A DNA stretch of 64,000 nt from Symmetrospora coprosmae (lineage: Eukaryota > Basidiomycota > Cystobasidiomycetes > Symmetrosporaceae): NCBI GenBank assembly GCA_008802785.1, contig VUYT01000001.1, positions 558,001 through 622,000 of the forward strand, written 5' to 3'. Positions within the stretch are counted from its first letter, which is position 1. Every line of letters begins with the position of its first letter. The notes beneath the pieces were generated by a model. It was given only the letters and a program-made list of their open reading frames with translations. It made no database searches and was not told the origin of the DNA. The position numbers and the translations under genes were made by a program. This document shows positions 25,181 to 35,615 of this stretch, piece after piece.

Positions 25181-26846
25181 CTATTGCTTCTTGGCAAAGA
25201 CCTCCTTTACAAGCCTTCTAAATGCGCTTAGCATCGTCTCCCTGACAGCCGCTTCCTCCTCTGCCGTTTTCCCCTTTGGACCATCCTCCTTGCCGAGCTT
25301 CAGCTTATGCTGCACCGGCGGCTCGAGGCCCATCTTGACTCTCCTTTGCAACTCCTCCCGGATCAAGCCTTCGCAGTCGCGATAGCACGCCTTGAGTTCG
25401 GCCTCGGGCGTGGTAAGGTTGGCTCGCACCGAAGCCGGTGCGACAATGTTGTACCGCCTGATTAGATTGTTGAGCTCCGCCACGGTCCGCTCATGGTACC
25501 CCTCTTCGCGCGCCTCCCACTCTGGATCTCGGAAATCGCCGCAGTCGGCAATAACGCTCGGCGTAATGGGTTGCAGACTGATCATTCTGGTCGCGCGCCG
25601 AATCCAGGCGGCACGCAGGCGCGCACGGAAGCTCTGCAGGTCGTCCCGCATCTCCTTCTGCAGCTCGACGAAAGGCGGAGCAGCCTCTTGACGTTTGACG
25701 ATGCGATTCATGAGGAACTCGCTACGTGTAATGAAGGGCTGCACGCCCAAGCGACCAAACATATTGCGTTCAGTCGGCAATTCCGGTGTCACCCGCCTCG
25801 CTGCCTGAAAGACTCACGTTGCTCTCGTCCTCGTCTTTGGCTATAGGCTTCCCACGACCCTTGAGATTGTTGAAGACACCTTGCTGTCGAGCCAGCTCGA
25901 TCCGCTCGTCGACCAGAGCGTTCCAGCCCCGAATGGATGCAGGCGTGGGTGCCCCTCCGACTCCCGAAGGGTGGTTCCTTCTTCTCTCGCTCTGCCCTGG
26001 ACGGACTGCTGCGACCTTTGCTTTGGCCGTGTCCCGCTCTCCCGTCGCATAGTCGAAGCTCGCATCTTTCGCCCTATACACGCGGGCGGCGATCTCTCCA
26101 GGAGACGCGCGCTTCGCTCGATTGTGCGTCGTGCTGCCACCAACAGTTTTAGGCGGCATGATAGGAGCAGAGACGTGGTGCCCTGCTCTGACCGCAGGCA
26201 TCCCACCTGTCCGCTCTGCCGGAGTACGGAACGAATGCTCCCAAGGCCAGCGTGGCGGATCTCCTTCTTTCCACTTGTATGACGGGGCTGACTGATCGAC
26301 TTGCTCATTTACCGTGATGATGGCCTTTGGTGGAATGTAGAATGGCTCGGTCGAAGGCTGCTGGATCTGACGCTTTGTGCCTGCATGAGGGGATGCGAAG
26401 AGGTAACGGTGGCGTCAATCTACGCGCTTGCAAACATCGGGCCGGGCAGGGTTGTGCTGACCTGGCACGCGCAGAGGCTTGTACTTGTCCATGAGCATCC
26501 GGAGCACGGCATCTTCGACAGACTCATCGCCCGTCCACGGAGTGTCCTTCCTAGAGGCCTCTAGGATCCGATTCGACAGGCGAGTCGCAACATCCTCTGC
26601 AGCTCTGTTCTCCTGCGCCTCTGCTTCGGCGAAGAGGTGCGAAGCCGCAGAAGATGACCATGTCGCACCAGAGCTCCCACTCGACGAGGCTTCAACATCG
26701 TCCTGCGACACCTGGTGGCGTGGCGGTTCGCCACCGGCTTGCGTGTGCTGGCTGCGCACCTGGCGGACGCTACGGAGAGGGGACTGCAGGCAGAGCAAGC
26801 ATGCCCTTCGCGCGCCGAGCTCGTACTGCCGCGCTATTGCTGTCAT
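25181..26846 (-). CDS. DUF1992 (DNAJC28-type) protein, probably mitochondrial
   Basis: Exons 26846-26462, 26380-25818 and 25738-25181 give 501 residues in phase. The N-terminus MTAIARQYELGARRACLLCL is basic and hydrophobic without acids at its beginning, like a mitochondrial presequence. The DUF1992 domain is recognisable in two parts: WNALVDERIELARQQGVFNN with LKGRGKP, and, after a 79-nt intron, PFITRSEFLMNRIVKRQEAA and PPFVELQKEM. The region beyond carries long charged helices and ends in basic KEVFAKKQ. Human DNAJC28 shares this domain; its role is poorly known and this protein shows no J domain in its first half. The start ATG is the first in the exon. Confidence 0.85.
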
Positions 26847-27712
26847 ATCGAGTCCCGAGCTGTGGGATGGTCAGAAGGAGGCAGCGGGTGGAGCATGGGT
26901 CGATCGGGTCGCGGCTAGGAGACGGGTAGCCATGCTCATCCTCGTTCTCGCGCTCTTCAGCTTCACACTCGTGCTTGGAATCCTATGAGGAGGTCCATCG
27001 TGGTCGCTGCTCTCTCCTGCGTCGTCCCTTGCGTAGCATCTACATCGATTCCAGGCTATCCGTGCTCGCATCGACCCGAGCGCGCCGGACGCCGAGTTCC
27101 GCAGCATCAGCTCGCTGACCGGGAACGGTCAGCATCCCCACAGCGAAGCGAGCTCGAACCTTGCATTACTGCTTGCGTATACACCGACGTGCCCGTGTCC
27201 TGACGGTACGCACAGTCTAGGCTAAACCGCTGCCCCGGATTGCGATGATGAACTGTCGCAGACGCGCCTCAGGCTCACCCCAGTCACACTGACGGTACCG
27301 GGTCCTCCCGCTCACGCGCACTGACCTTCTGACGTGCTCGCAATCCCGCGCAATGCACAGCCGATTAGACTACGCCTTGCCGAGGCCCGTCTGACATCCT
27401 CAGCTTGCCGCCTTTCCCCCAAGGCTGTCGCGCGAATGGACGGGCTTGTCGCTCTCAAGCTAGCCGTTCAGCAATTCCGTGTCCCCCATGGGCTCAACGT
27501 CTTCCTAGAGACGCCCAGCCAGATGCACTCGCCCCAGCTAGGCTTCTGCAGCGTCTGAGCGGCAGCAACTGCAGCAGCTTTCGGCATCTGCTCAACTTCT
27601 GTTCTGGCTTTGCTCACCTCATCTTTCTGCTTTCGTCCTCTGCATTCGATATCCTTGCAGTCACCACACACACCGAGTGCTTCCTCTGCATAGACGACTC
27701 TCCAGCCCAAAG
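26847..27712. promoter_or_regulatory. Divergent intergenic region with a possible small gene
   Basis: These 866 bp separate two divergent start codons. Apart from the tentative small gene described at 26932-27225, nothing recognisable is present: no tRNA, repeat or conserved domain. It is one of the two longest gene-poor stretches in the window. Confidence 0.4.
26932..27225 (+). CDS. Possible small membrane protein (tentative)
   Basis: An ATG at 26932 opens a strongly hydrophobic stretch, MLILVLALFSFTLVLGIL. If an 84-nt intron is removed at 26971-27054 (donor GTGCTT, acceptor TTCCAG), the frame continues with AIRARIDPSAPDAEFRSISS and ends at a TAA at 27223-27225, giving a protein of about 70 residues with one N-terminal membrane helix. 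The donor is weak and I know no matching family, so this is only a candidate for checking. Without the splice the hydrophobic frame stops after 18 codons. Confidence 0.2.
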
Positions 27713-29098
27713 ATGCCCTTTATCGCACTGAAGAATGGAATCAACATGTGGTACGAGTACTACCGAGGAGGCTCATCGGTCAACGACCTTGATCCGTCGA
27801 AGCATACCATCGTGCTCCTCCATGCCGAGTTCACCAATTCCGAGGTGAGGTGGCCCGCATCACCAGATTCGCTCATGTTCGCCGGCTTACACTGAAGCGG
27901 TACGCACGCATCGGCAGTCCTGGAGTATGGTTCTGCAGGACCCACGCCTGTACAATACGTACAACTTCGTGACCTTTGACCGCAAGTGGCATGGACGCTC
28001 AACCGGCCCGGTGATCCATGGCTATGACTACGAGAAGCAGGGTCTCGATATCCTGGAAGCGATGGCGAGGCGCTTCAGCCACAACGGGCGAGCTGCCTAC
28101 GTTCGAGATGGAGCTGACGCCTGCCGCCCTTGCCGAGGTAGGAGAAGCTCCAGCTCCCACCGGCTCACTTCGTTGCGGAATCACGTATGTTCTGCTCGTC
28201 TCTATATGTACAGGCTCGGCCGATAGGCTGACTGTCTCACGACGCAGACGCGGGCTCCCGAGCTGCTATCCACCTCGCTCTTCGACGACCGGCGCAGTGC
28301 CGCTCACTCATGCTAGTCTCGCCTGGTGTTTTTGACGAGGAGTGAGTCCTGTCGCGGCTTGCATGGGCGTGCCAGCTCTCTCACCGCGATACCAATTGCA
28401 TCCCGACAGAGACGAGGGCACGCAAGCAGCCATGGCCGAGCTGATGGGCATGATGCGCGAGACGAATCTCCGCCACGAAGCGGGCGAGCGCAATGTCGTG
28501 TTCCCGCCCGAGCTGCTCGGCGCGTATGTGGGGTACTACTTCAGCGACGCGCAGACGGAGACGGGGCCGGAGACGGTCGACCGCGAGCGCGACATTTTCG
28601 GCTCATTCGCTGCGAGGCCCTGGGTAGTCAACGAGGAGATTATGACCAATTACCTAGGCAAGCGCGCCATCTCCAACCTCGGAGAAATCAGATGCCCGGT
28701 AATGCTCGTCGAAGGGTCCCGCAACAACACTTACGATGCTTCAGCGGCCAACTGGGCCGACGCCTTGTGCGTGCCATCCGTCAATCCTAAAACCAAGCTC
28801 AGTAGTGACTGACTCTCTACATTGACATAGCACCGGCTCGTCTCGCGTTGAAGCGCTGACCTTGCACGGCGCGCCCATCCGAGGTGCAGCTACCTATCCG
28901 CTGCTAGTCACACGAGTGCGTAGTCCAACTCTGCATACTACATGCTTGCGAGAACACTCGCTGACTCTGTGCCCGTGCCTTCCTACGACAGTTTCTTTGC
29001 GGATGGATGGCCAAGAACGCCAGCAAGAATTGCTGCCGAGCTGTTCCCGAGCATGCATACACGGCGACATGCTTCTCCCTCTTCTCGATACCCCGTAG
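27713..29098 (+). CDS. Alpha/beta-hydrolase fold protein, 3' end unresolved
   Basis: Exons 27713-27844, 27918-28064, 28142-28184, 28248-28341, 28410-28766 and 28831 onward form a coherent alpha/beta hydrolase. HTIVLLHAEFTNSE is the oxyanion-side strand and FVTFDRKWHGRS the second strand. LQLPPAHFVAESHAGSRAAI is the nucleophile elbow, with Ser in A-E-S-H-A in place of G-x-S-x-G; RCPVMLVEGSRN is the acid strand and SSRVEALTLHGAPI lies near the end. The 28065-28141 intron must use a GC donor (GCGAGG) with a TAG acceptor to restore the expected spacing of DILEAM to EKLQLPP. After 28883 several splice choices exist; the listed end is the first stop in the unspliced frame. Substrate unknown. Confidence 0.75.
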
Positions 29099-29331
29099 AG
29101 CGTGCCAGACTTGCCAGTAGAGTTGTAGAGCGTTCTACCGTTGTCGTCGGCAGCGGCTATGGCATGCGCAATCCAGCTCGTGCTGACTTTTCCAATGCGT
29201 GGGAATGCTCCGACGGCAGCTTGCGCACGCATCGAATACTGGCTAATCTGCCATGACCTCGGCCAGATCTGACCGGCCAGTCAGATCTTGCCCAAAGGGC
29301 GACGACAGGCGGAAGCAAAACAGCGCGCGCG

Positions 29332-31236
29332 TCACGTCTCGGTATCGACGATTGTTATGGCGTCTTCTGCGTCTTCTGCGTTGGCGTCGCCCCGTCCAGC
29401 CCGCGCGTTCGCAGCTGCAGCCTTCCTCTCGGCCTTCCTCCTGCCCTGTCCGTCGGCCCATCTCTTGTTGATGACCTCGACGAGCTCCCCTCTCGGGCGC
29501 TGCAGGAGCGGCACGTACTTGCCCGTGTTGGCAGTCCTGCCGCCTCCAACTTGGACGACTGTTTTCTCCTTCTTCCCCGCTGCAGTTGCGGTCGCGGCCG
29601 GCGCTTGCGGATCAGGCTCTGCGCGTGTTGGCAGCTCCGAGAAGGCGCGCTTGAAGTGCTCGGCAATTGTGGCGCGCAGCTGCAGCTGTGCTGTGTGCTC
29701 CTCCATCGCGTTGTACGCCTTTGCGCGAGCCTGCTCGTCGCCCTGCCGCCAGCCACTGGGCAAGGCGTCCACCGGGTACGTGCAGTCCCAGAGGACGAGC
29801 GGGAGGTCGTCGGCCATCTCATACACTGGCTTGGAGGCGACGACGCCGCCTTCGGACCCTGTCGCGGAAGTGTCGGGACCATAGCCCGTCGTGAGGAGCC
29901 GATCCACGACGGACGGATCCTCGCGCCCGCTGCCTACGAGAAAGAGGACGGCCATGATGTGCCGGACCTGGTGATACAGAAAGGCCGTCCCTTTCAGGTC
30001 AAAGACGTAGAGCTGTTGCATGGTAGCCAGGCTATCCGAGTGGCCATCTGCATTCGCAGTATCTCCTGATCCCGAATGATGGTCGGACCCAAGCGGCGAG
30101 ATGTGCGCCTCGAGGATACCACGCTGAAAATTGACAATCTGCTTGGTCGGATCGACCTTGCATAGGTTCCTGAAGTCATGCTCGCCGACCAGCCTATCCG
30201 CGGCATCCTGCATCGCTCGCACGTCAAGGTGTGCTCCTCCGCAGGGCGTCGAGAAGAAGTACTTGTAATGCCGGGACGTGCAGGAGAAGCGCGCATCGAA
30301 GTCTTCGGAGACGGGTGACCAGCCGTGTACGCGGATGGACGGCGGGAGGCAGCGATTCAGGAGAGCCATGTATGGCAGCTCGCTTCTAGGCCCATCCTTC
30401 TCCTTTGGCTTCTGCTTCTGCTTGGTCTGCCTCAACCCCGGCGTCTGGGAGGACGCAGGAGTGGCTCCCTCGCTGACTGTTGCGTCCATCGACGCTATCT
30501 GGGGAGCGACTGGCGGCCTCCAGGCGAGCTCCTCCTGGCCTTGTTCAGGAGCGAGCTGGCTGCGGACCCATAGGTTGACGACCTGTCCTGCAGCCGAGAC
30601 ACCCCTGTCTGTTCTTCCGCACCGGGCAAAGCCGAGACCTTCGAGGTCGCGCCGCTGCTCTGGGCGAATCAGGCGCGCACGGACGAGTGCGTCGAGGAGG
30701 ACGCCCTCCACCGTGGGAAGCGGGCCGGTATCGTCCTGCAGGGCGAGGCCAGAGTACGGCCAGCCCTCGTAGCTGAACTTGAGGGCAATCTTGCGCGTTC
30801 CGTATCGGTTGAAGAAGGCCGTGTCCGAGGCGGAGCTTGCAGGGGATGGGGCCGGTAAGGCTTCAGATGGTTTCTGTGCAGCAAGGCGCTGTTGTTGCTG
30901 CTGCCCGGCTAGCTCGAGAATGGCCTGCTGCTTGAGTAGCCTGCGGGCTGCACTTTTCGAGAGGGGTGGTGAGGGCTCTGCTGCAGCTGCTGGGGGTTCC
31001 TTCGAGCGGGGAGGAGCAGCATGGCTTGGACGGGCGCTCTCTAGCTGCTGTATGCGCGCAACCAGCTCGGTGCGACTGGCTGTGCTGAGGTCGAGTCCAG
31101 GGAGTGCTCTATCATGAGATGCCATGGCGAAAGAAGCGGGCGAGGAGGAAGAGAAGCGAGCTGCGATGCGGTTTCTAGAAGCTCGGGCTGGACGGCAGAT
31201 GAGTCGCTGAGCAAGAGTAGAGCGGGATGACAGCAT
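29332..31236 (-). CDS. DEG1: tRNA pseudouridine(38/39) synthase Deg1/Pus3
   Basis: A single uninterrupted exon encodes 634 residues from the ATG at 31236. TruA-family motifs are clear: IALKFSYEGWPYSG, then GFARCGRTDRGVSAAGQVV with the catalytic Asp near 209, then FDARFSCTSRHYKYFF and HDFRNLCKVDPTKQIVNFQR, and FLYHQVRHIMAVLFLVG. These signatures fit the Pus3/Deg1 branch, which modifies U38 and U39 in the tRNA anticodon arm. The first ~35 residues are rich in Arg and Ser without acidic residues, like a mitochondrial presequence. A second in-frame ATG at 31125 precedes the coiled region. Glu/Gln/Ala-rich linkers and a C-terminal extension make the protein longer than yeast Deg1 (442). Being intronless is unusual among the genes in this window. 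Confidence 0.94.
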   Translation of the reverse strand: MLSSRSTLAQRLICRPARASRNRIAARFSSSSPASFAMASHDRALPGLDLSTASRTELVARIQQLESARPSHAAPPRSKEPPAAAAEPSPPLSKSAARRLLKQQAILELAGQQQQQRLAAQKPSEALPAPSPASSASDTAFFNRYGTRKIALKFSYEGWPYSGLALQDDTGPLPTVEGVLLDALVRARLIRPEQRRDLEGLGFARCGRTDRGVSAAGQVVNLWVRSQLAPEQGQEELAWRPPVAPQIASMDATVSEGATPASSQTPGLRQTKQKQKPKEKDGPRSELPYMALLNRCLPPSIRVHGWSPVSEDFDARFSCTSRHYKYFFSTPCGGAHLDVRAMQDAADRLVGEHDFRNLCKVDPTKQIVNFQRGILEAHISPLGSDHHSGSGDTANADGHSDSLATMQQLYVFDLKGTAFLYHQVRHIMAVLFLVGSGREDPSVVDRLLTTGYGPDTSATGSEGGVVASKPVYEMADDLPLVLWDCTYPVDALPSGWRQGDEQARAKAYNAMEEHTAQLQLRATIAEHFKRAFSELPTRAEPDPQAPAATATAAGKKEKTVVQVGGGRTANTGKYVPLLQRPRGELVEVINKRWADGQGRRKAERKAAAANARAGRGDANAEDAEDAITIVDTET

Positions 31237-31998
31237 GCATTGCGCGATTGCAGCCGGCCAGGGAGCGATTGGAAAGAGCAAGAGGGGCAATTCTCGTGGT
31301 TGTGGTCGTCGTCACTGGCAGGCACAGACAGGAACCGGGCCAGCGGTTTCCACAGGTCCAGCTGGCAAAGGGGCCACAAAGCCCAAGCAGCAGAGCACTG
31401 GTAGGCCACCATATACTTATTGCCAATCCAGTCAACTGGTGAAGCTCTCACAGCCTTCGGGCGCCCGTCCATTCTGCTCGCGACGGCACGTGGGCACGTG
31501 CAGCCTCTGCCTCCCTCGAGCTTGGCTTTGGCAATGCGCGAGCTCCCGTCCTTGCTCCAGGCTCTCGGACGTATCCCAGCTGGGATCTGCGAAGTGACTG
31601 CGCACATACGCTCGACAGTGTGCCCAAAGTTATCAAGCTGGGGCTCCCCTTGCCCTCCGTCCTGCCTGTTTGCCACACAGAAGGTCAGCCCCTGTTCCCT
31701 TGCCCCTTTACGCCCTCGCTCGCGCATTCCGAGAGCTCGAGCACGGGGCAGCCAGCGTCCCCCTTTCTGCCCTCTCTTGCAGCCGCCCACACTCGCCCAA
31801 ATACCTCGTCGTCGTCGTCGTCGTCCTCTTCCTCCTTCCTCCTTCCCTTCTCCCCATCTCTCTCCCTCCCTCCCTCTTGTCTTCATCTTCCCCATCCTGC
31901 TCCGACTTCCTCCCTCGTCCGAGCTGGTCATCACGCCCTCAGCAGGTCGAGACTCGACTCGACTCGGGCTGAGAGTCGCGAACAGCTTCACGGTTACC

Positions 31999-32034
<36 letters not shown>

Positions 32035-32062
32035 CCACCACCACCACAGCAGCCCTGCCAAC
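31237..32062. promoter_or_regulatory. Divergent intergenic region DEG1 / KHA1, CT-rich leader
   Basis: These 826 bp separate two divergent starts. The half next to KHA1 (about 31640-32000) is strongly pyrimidine-rich on the plus strand, with CGT triplet repeats near 31806-31828 and CCCT/TCCC runs near 31850-31910. A CAG/CAC tract follows directly before the KHA1 start. Such CT-rich stretches are common in strong fungal promoters and leaders. No gene was recognised. Confidence 0.45.
32003..32046. repeat. CAG then CAC trinucleotide repeat in KHA1 leader
   Basis: About ten CAG units are followed by about four CAC/ACC units, ending 17 bp before the KHA1 start codon. The tract is probably transcribed in the 5' leader and could vary in length between strains. 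Confidence 0.9.
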
Positions 32063-35000
32063 ATGTCCAACACCATCGCCTCGGCCGTGACGTCCTCGGT
32101 CGCGTCTGCCGTCGCTGGCAGGCTGACCACCTTCACCCCGACCATCACCGCCACCGCCGGGTCGCTCTACACCTTGAGCGTCGCCGCAACGGCCACACCA
32201 GCAGGAGCAGCAGCACAGTCCATCCTCGACAAGGGAGCACACGCTCCGAACGTCTACGAACCAGGAAACCCTTTGAAGCTCTTCATCATTCAGGCCGTAA
32301 TCATCATTGCCATCTCGAGAATCTTGGCATTTGGTCTCGTGAAGCTCAAGCAGCCAAAGGTGGGACGCGCCATCAATTGTGGCACTGTGCACCCAGCGAT
32401 ACACTGACCCTCTTCGCATCCTTGTCCGCTCTCAGGTCATCAGCGAAGTCGTCGGAGGCATCATCCTCGGCCCGTCCATCATGGGCCGCATCCCGGGCTT
32501 CACAAAGGCAATCTTCCCGACAGCATCCATCCCCAACCTGACACTGGTAGCCAACATCGGTCTAGTCCTCTTCCTGTTCCTCGTTGGACTCGAGGCGGAC
32601 TTCAGCATTCTCCGCAAGAATGCTCGCGCAGGCCTCGCCATCTCGTTCATCGGACTCGCAGTGCCTTTTGGCATGGGCGCAGCAGTCTCGGTCGGCGTCT
32701 ACAACAAGTTCGTAGACACGTCCCAGGTCGACTTTGGCATCTTCCTCCTCTTCATCGGGACGGCAATGGCGTGGGTGCCCCTTTTCATCTGTCTGTGCTG
32801 CTCGGAGGACACATCTCGCTAATACAAGTCTCTCGCATGCAGCATCACCGCCTTTCCCGTCCTCGCAAGAATCCTGACCGAGCTCAAGCTCCTCCAGAAC
32901 CCTGTCGGCCTGACTACCCTGGCAGCCGGTGTCGGTAATGACGTTGTCGGCTGGATCCTCCTCGCCCTCTCTGTTGCCCTCGCCAATGCTGGAGAAGGCG
33001 TCACTGCCGTCTACATCATTCTGACCATGGTCGGGACGGTGCTCTTCCTCTACTTCCTCGTCAAGCCCATGTTTCTTTGGGCATGCCGCCGCTCTGGCAG
33101 CTTCGAGACGGGACCCACCCCGGGCATCCTGACCCTGACCTTCTTCATCATTCTGATGACGGCCTGGATCACGGACATTATCGGCGTGCACGCCATCTTT
33201 GGCTCGTTCCTCGTTGGCCTCATCGTCGTCCCGCACTCGCACGGGTTCGGCGCGGCAATCACGGAAAAGATGGAGGACCTCGTCACCATCCTCTTCATCC
33301 CAATCTACTTTGCCCTCTCTGGACTCAAGACCGACCTCGGCCTGCTCAACAACGGCTCCATCTGGGGCTGGGTCGTCTGCGTCTGTGTCGTCGCCTTCTT
33401 CAGCAAGTTTCTTTCGTGCTTTGGCGCTGCAAAGTGGGGTGGATTCGACATGCGCGAGTCGGCTGCCATTGGCAGTCTCATGGCGTGCAAAGGGTGCGTG
33501 CATGCCAGCAGAGCCTGCAAGGGATTGCTGTCGAGACGCTAATCAACTCTTGTCCATCCCTACGCGCAGACTCGTCGAGCTCATCGTCCTCAACATTGGC
33601 CTGCAGGCCGGCATTCTCAACAACGAAGTCTTTGCCATGTTTGTCGTCATGGCACTCGTCACCACCTTCGTCACGACGCCCTTGACGCTCTTCTTCTATC
33701 CGGAGTCGTACCGCAAAGAGAAGGAAGCCCGCCTTCTGGCTGAAAAGGGCGGCGACGGCCACGATGGCGAGGCGGAGAAGCTGGGCAATCACGCACGGGC
33801 ACAAGAAGGGTTCCGAAGGCGCTTCGTCGTCGTTCTCGAACGACTGGAGAGCTTGCCGTCCATGATGTCCTTCGTCAGGCTTCTGGGTCCTTCCTCGTCC
33901 ACTTCCGCGCTCTCGCCTAGCCACGCCAAGGAAGTCTCCACTGGCGCTGCTGCGGATGGCTCGGACGCGTCGAGCTCCGAGGGGCGGAAGAGCGTTGACG
34001 ACACGGCAGCAGGCACGCACAAGCTTGAGAAGCACCCGTCTACGGCCACAACTGCGGCTGCCCACAGTGGGCCTGCTGTCAGCTCGGGCAGTGCCATCTC
34101 TGTCGATGCGTTCCGCCTGCTTGCACTCTCGGACCGTACCTCTGCGCTGTTCCGTGCATCCGAGGTCGAAGTCACAAAGAAGGCTGATTCGATCCTCAAC
34201 ATCTTCTCTGCCTTTGCAAACCTCGCCTCTGTGCGCCACTCGACCTCGATGAGCATCGTCCCAACGGACGAGTACGCCGAGACGGTCACGTCGCACGTTG
34301 AGGCCCGCAACGCCGACATGGTAGTCATACCCTGGACGGCGGGGACATCGCTCAACCCTGAGGACGACGGCCCGATGACTGGGCCCAACCCGCTCGAGTC
34401 GGTGTTTGGCAAGCAGGCGATTGAGCGCTCGCCGCAGTATGCAGCTTTTGTGCGCAAGGTCTTCCTCGAGTCGCACTCGGATGTCGGCCTCTTCCTCGAT
34501 GCTGGCGTCTCTACCCCATCGCCCGCTGCGACGGTCGGTGCTCACCAACACCTCTTCCTTCCCTTCCACGGCGGACCAGACGACCGTGCTGCACTCGACT
34601 TTGTCATGCAGCTCGTGTCGAGTGGCGCAGACATGCATGCGACTGTCGTGCGCTTTGTGCAGACTGCACCAGAGGACGGCGATGATGACGACGACGCTGC
34701 CAAGGCGCCTGTCGCTTCGGGCAGCGGGCAGCCCACGTCGCCTGTTCTCGGCAACAATCAGCTCACCATTGGCGCAGGACTCGGACACCAGGACACAATC
34801 TATGCCGGCAACCAGGGAACGCAGCACCGCCTCGCCTCGGACACGGCCGACAATATTGCGCTTGCAAAGTACTTCCCGGCTGGCGTGCTCGTAGCCGACG
34901 CGCCATCGGCCGCGCCCGCCGCTCCCGCTGAAGGTAGTGACGCGCCCGCTGGAGCAGTCGCCGATGTCTCTTCGCCTCTTCTGCCGCACATCGCTGCGCG

Positions 35001-35370
35001 CGTCACTTTCCGTACCGTCCGAACTTCCACCCCGCTCAAGGCGACGCTGGACCAACTGCTTGCGCTCGTCACTGCCCACGTGGGCTCGGCGTCCGTCCTG
35101 ACCGTGGCGGGCCGCTCGCGCCGCTCTGCACCCTCGCACCGCGTCGAGCTCGAGCGCTACCTCAAGGATAAGGTTGCCACTGCCAACAACGCGTCTGGCG
35201 AGGCGGCCGTGCACACCTTGGGCATTGCTGCGTCGAGCGAGGTGCGCAAGACGCTCGGTGATGTCGGGTCGGCCCTTGTCGTCAGTGGCCACGCGGGAAG
35301 CGTGCTCGTCTTTCAGAGCGCGGTCAAGGGCGAGGGATTTCTCAAGAGTCGCAAGGGCAAGAATGTGTGA
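32063..35370 (+). CDS. KHA1: K+/H+ antiporter Kha1 (CPA2 family)
   Basis: Exons 32063-32359, 32436-32770, 32843-33493 and 33570-35370 give 1027 residues in phase; yeast Kha1 has 873. The membrane domain (about residues 75-480) follows CPA2 cation/proton exchangers: [34 protein letters not shown], the [15 protein letters not shown] segment, [20 protein letters not shown] with the ND motif, and [19 protein letters not shown] long cytosolic region follows, with Ser/Ala-rich loops and USP-like stretches ([28 protein letters not shown]). Yeast Kha1 sits in the Golgi and balances K+ and lumenal pH. The first 75 residues are Thr/Ala-rich and precede the first membrane helix. Confidence 0.94.
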
Positions 35371-35615
35371 GCAGGGAATGGTTTCGCATTGTCATCCGGT
35401 CAGGTCCAGATAGCCGGGCTATCTAAGGAGCAGTCAGTTTGCATTTACAGTCTGGGCTGCAGTGGTCAGTAGCCCTGTATCGTTGTTTCTGCTATGCTTG
35501 TCGCCTCGACACTTAGCCTTGGGCTTATCTCTAGTCAATGTATGGCTCTGCTCTTTACGTCGCAGCAGCAAGGATCCCATAATCTGGTCTGGAACCCATC
35601 ACCGGATGTCGTGTC

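Noticed and set aside
33478-35292. Long antisense frame (604 codons) opposite KHA1
   Set aside because: It is a shadow frame caused by high GC and codon bias; the sense strand carries a clear transporter with splice-supported exons.
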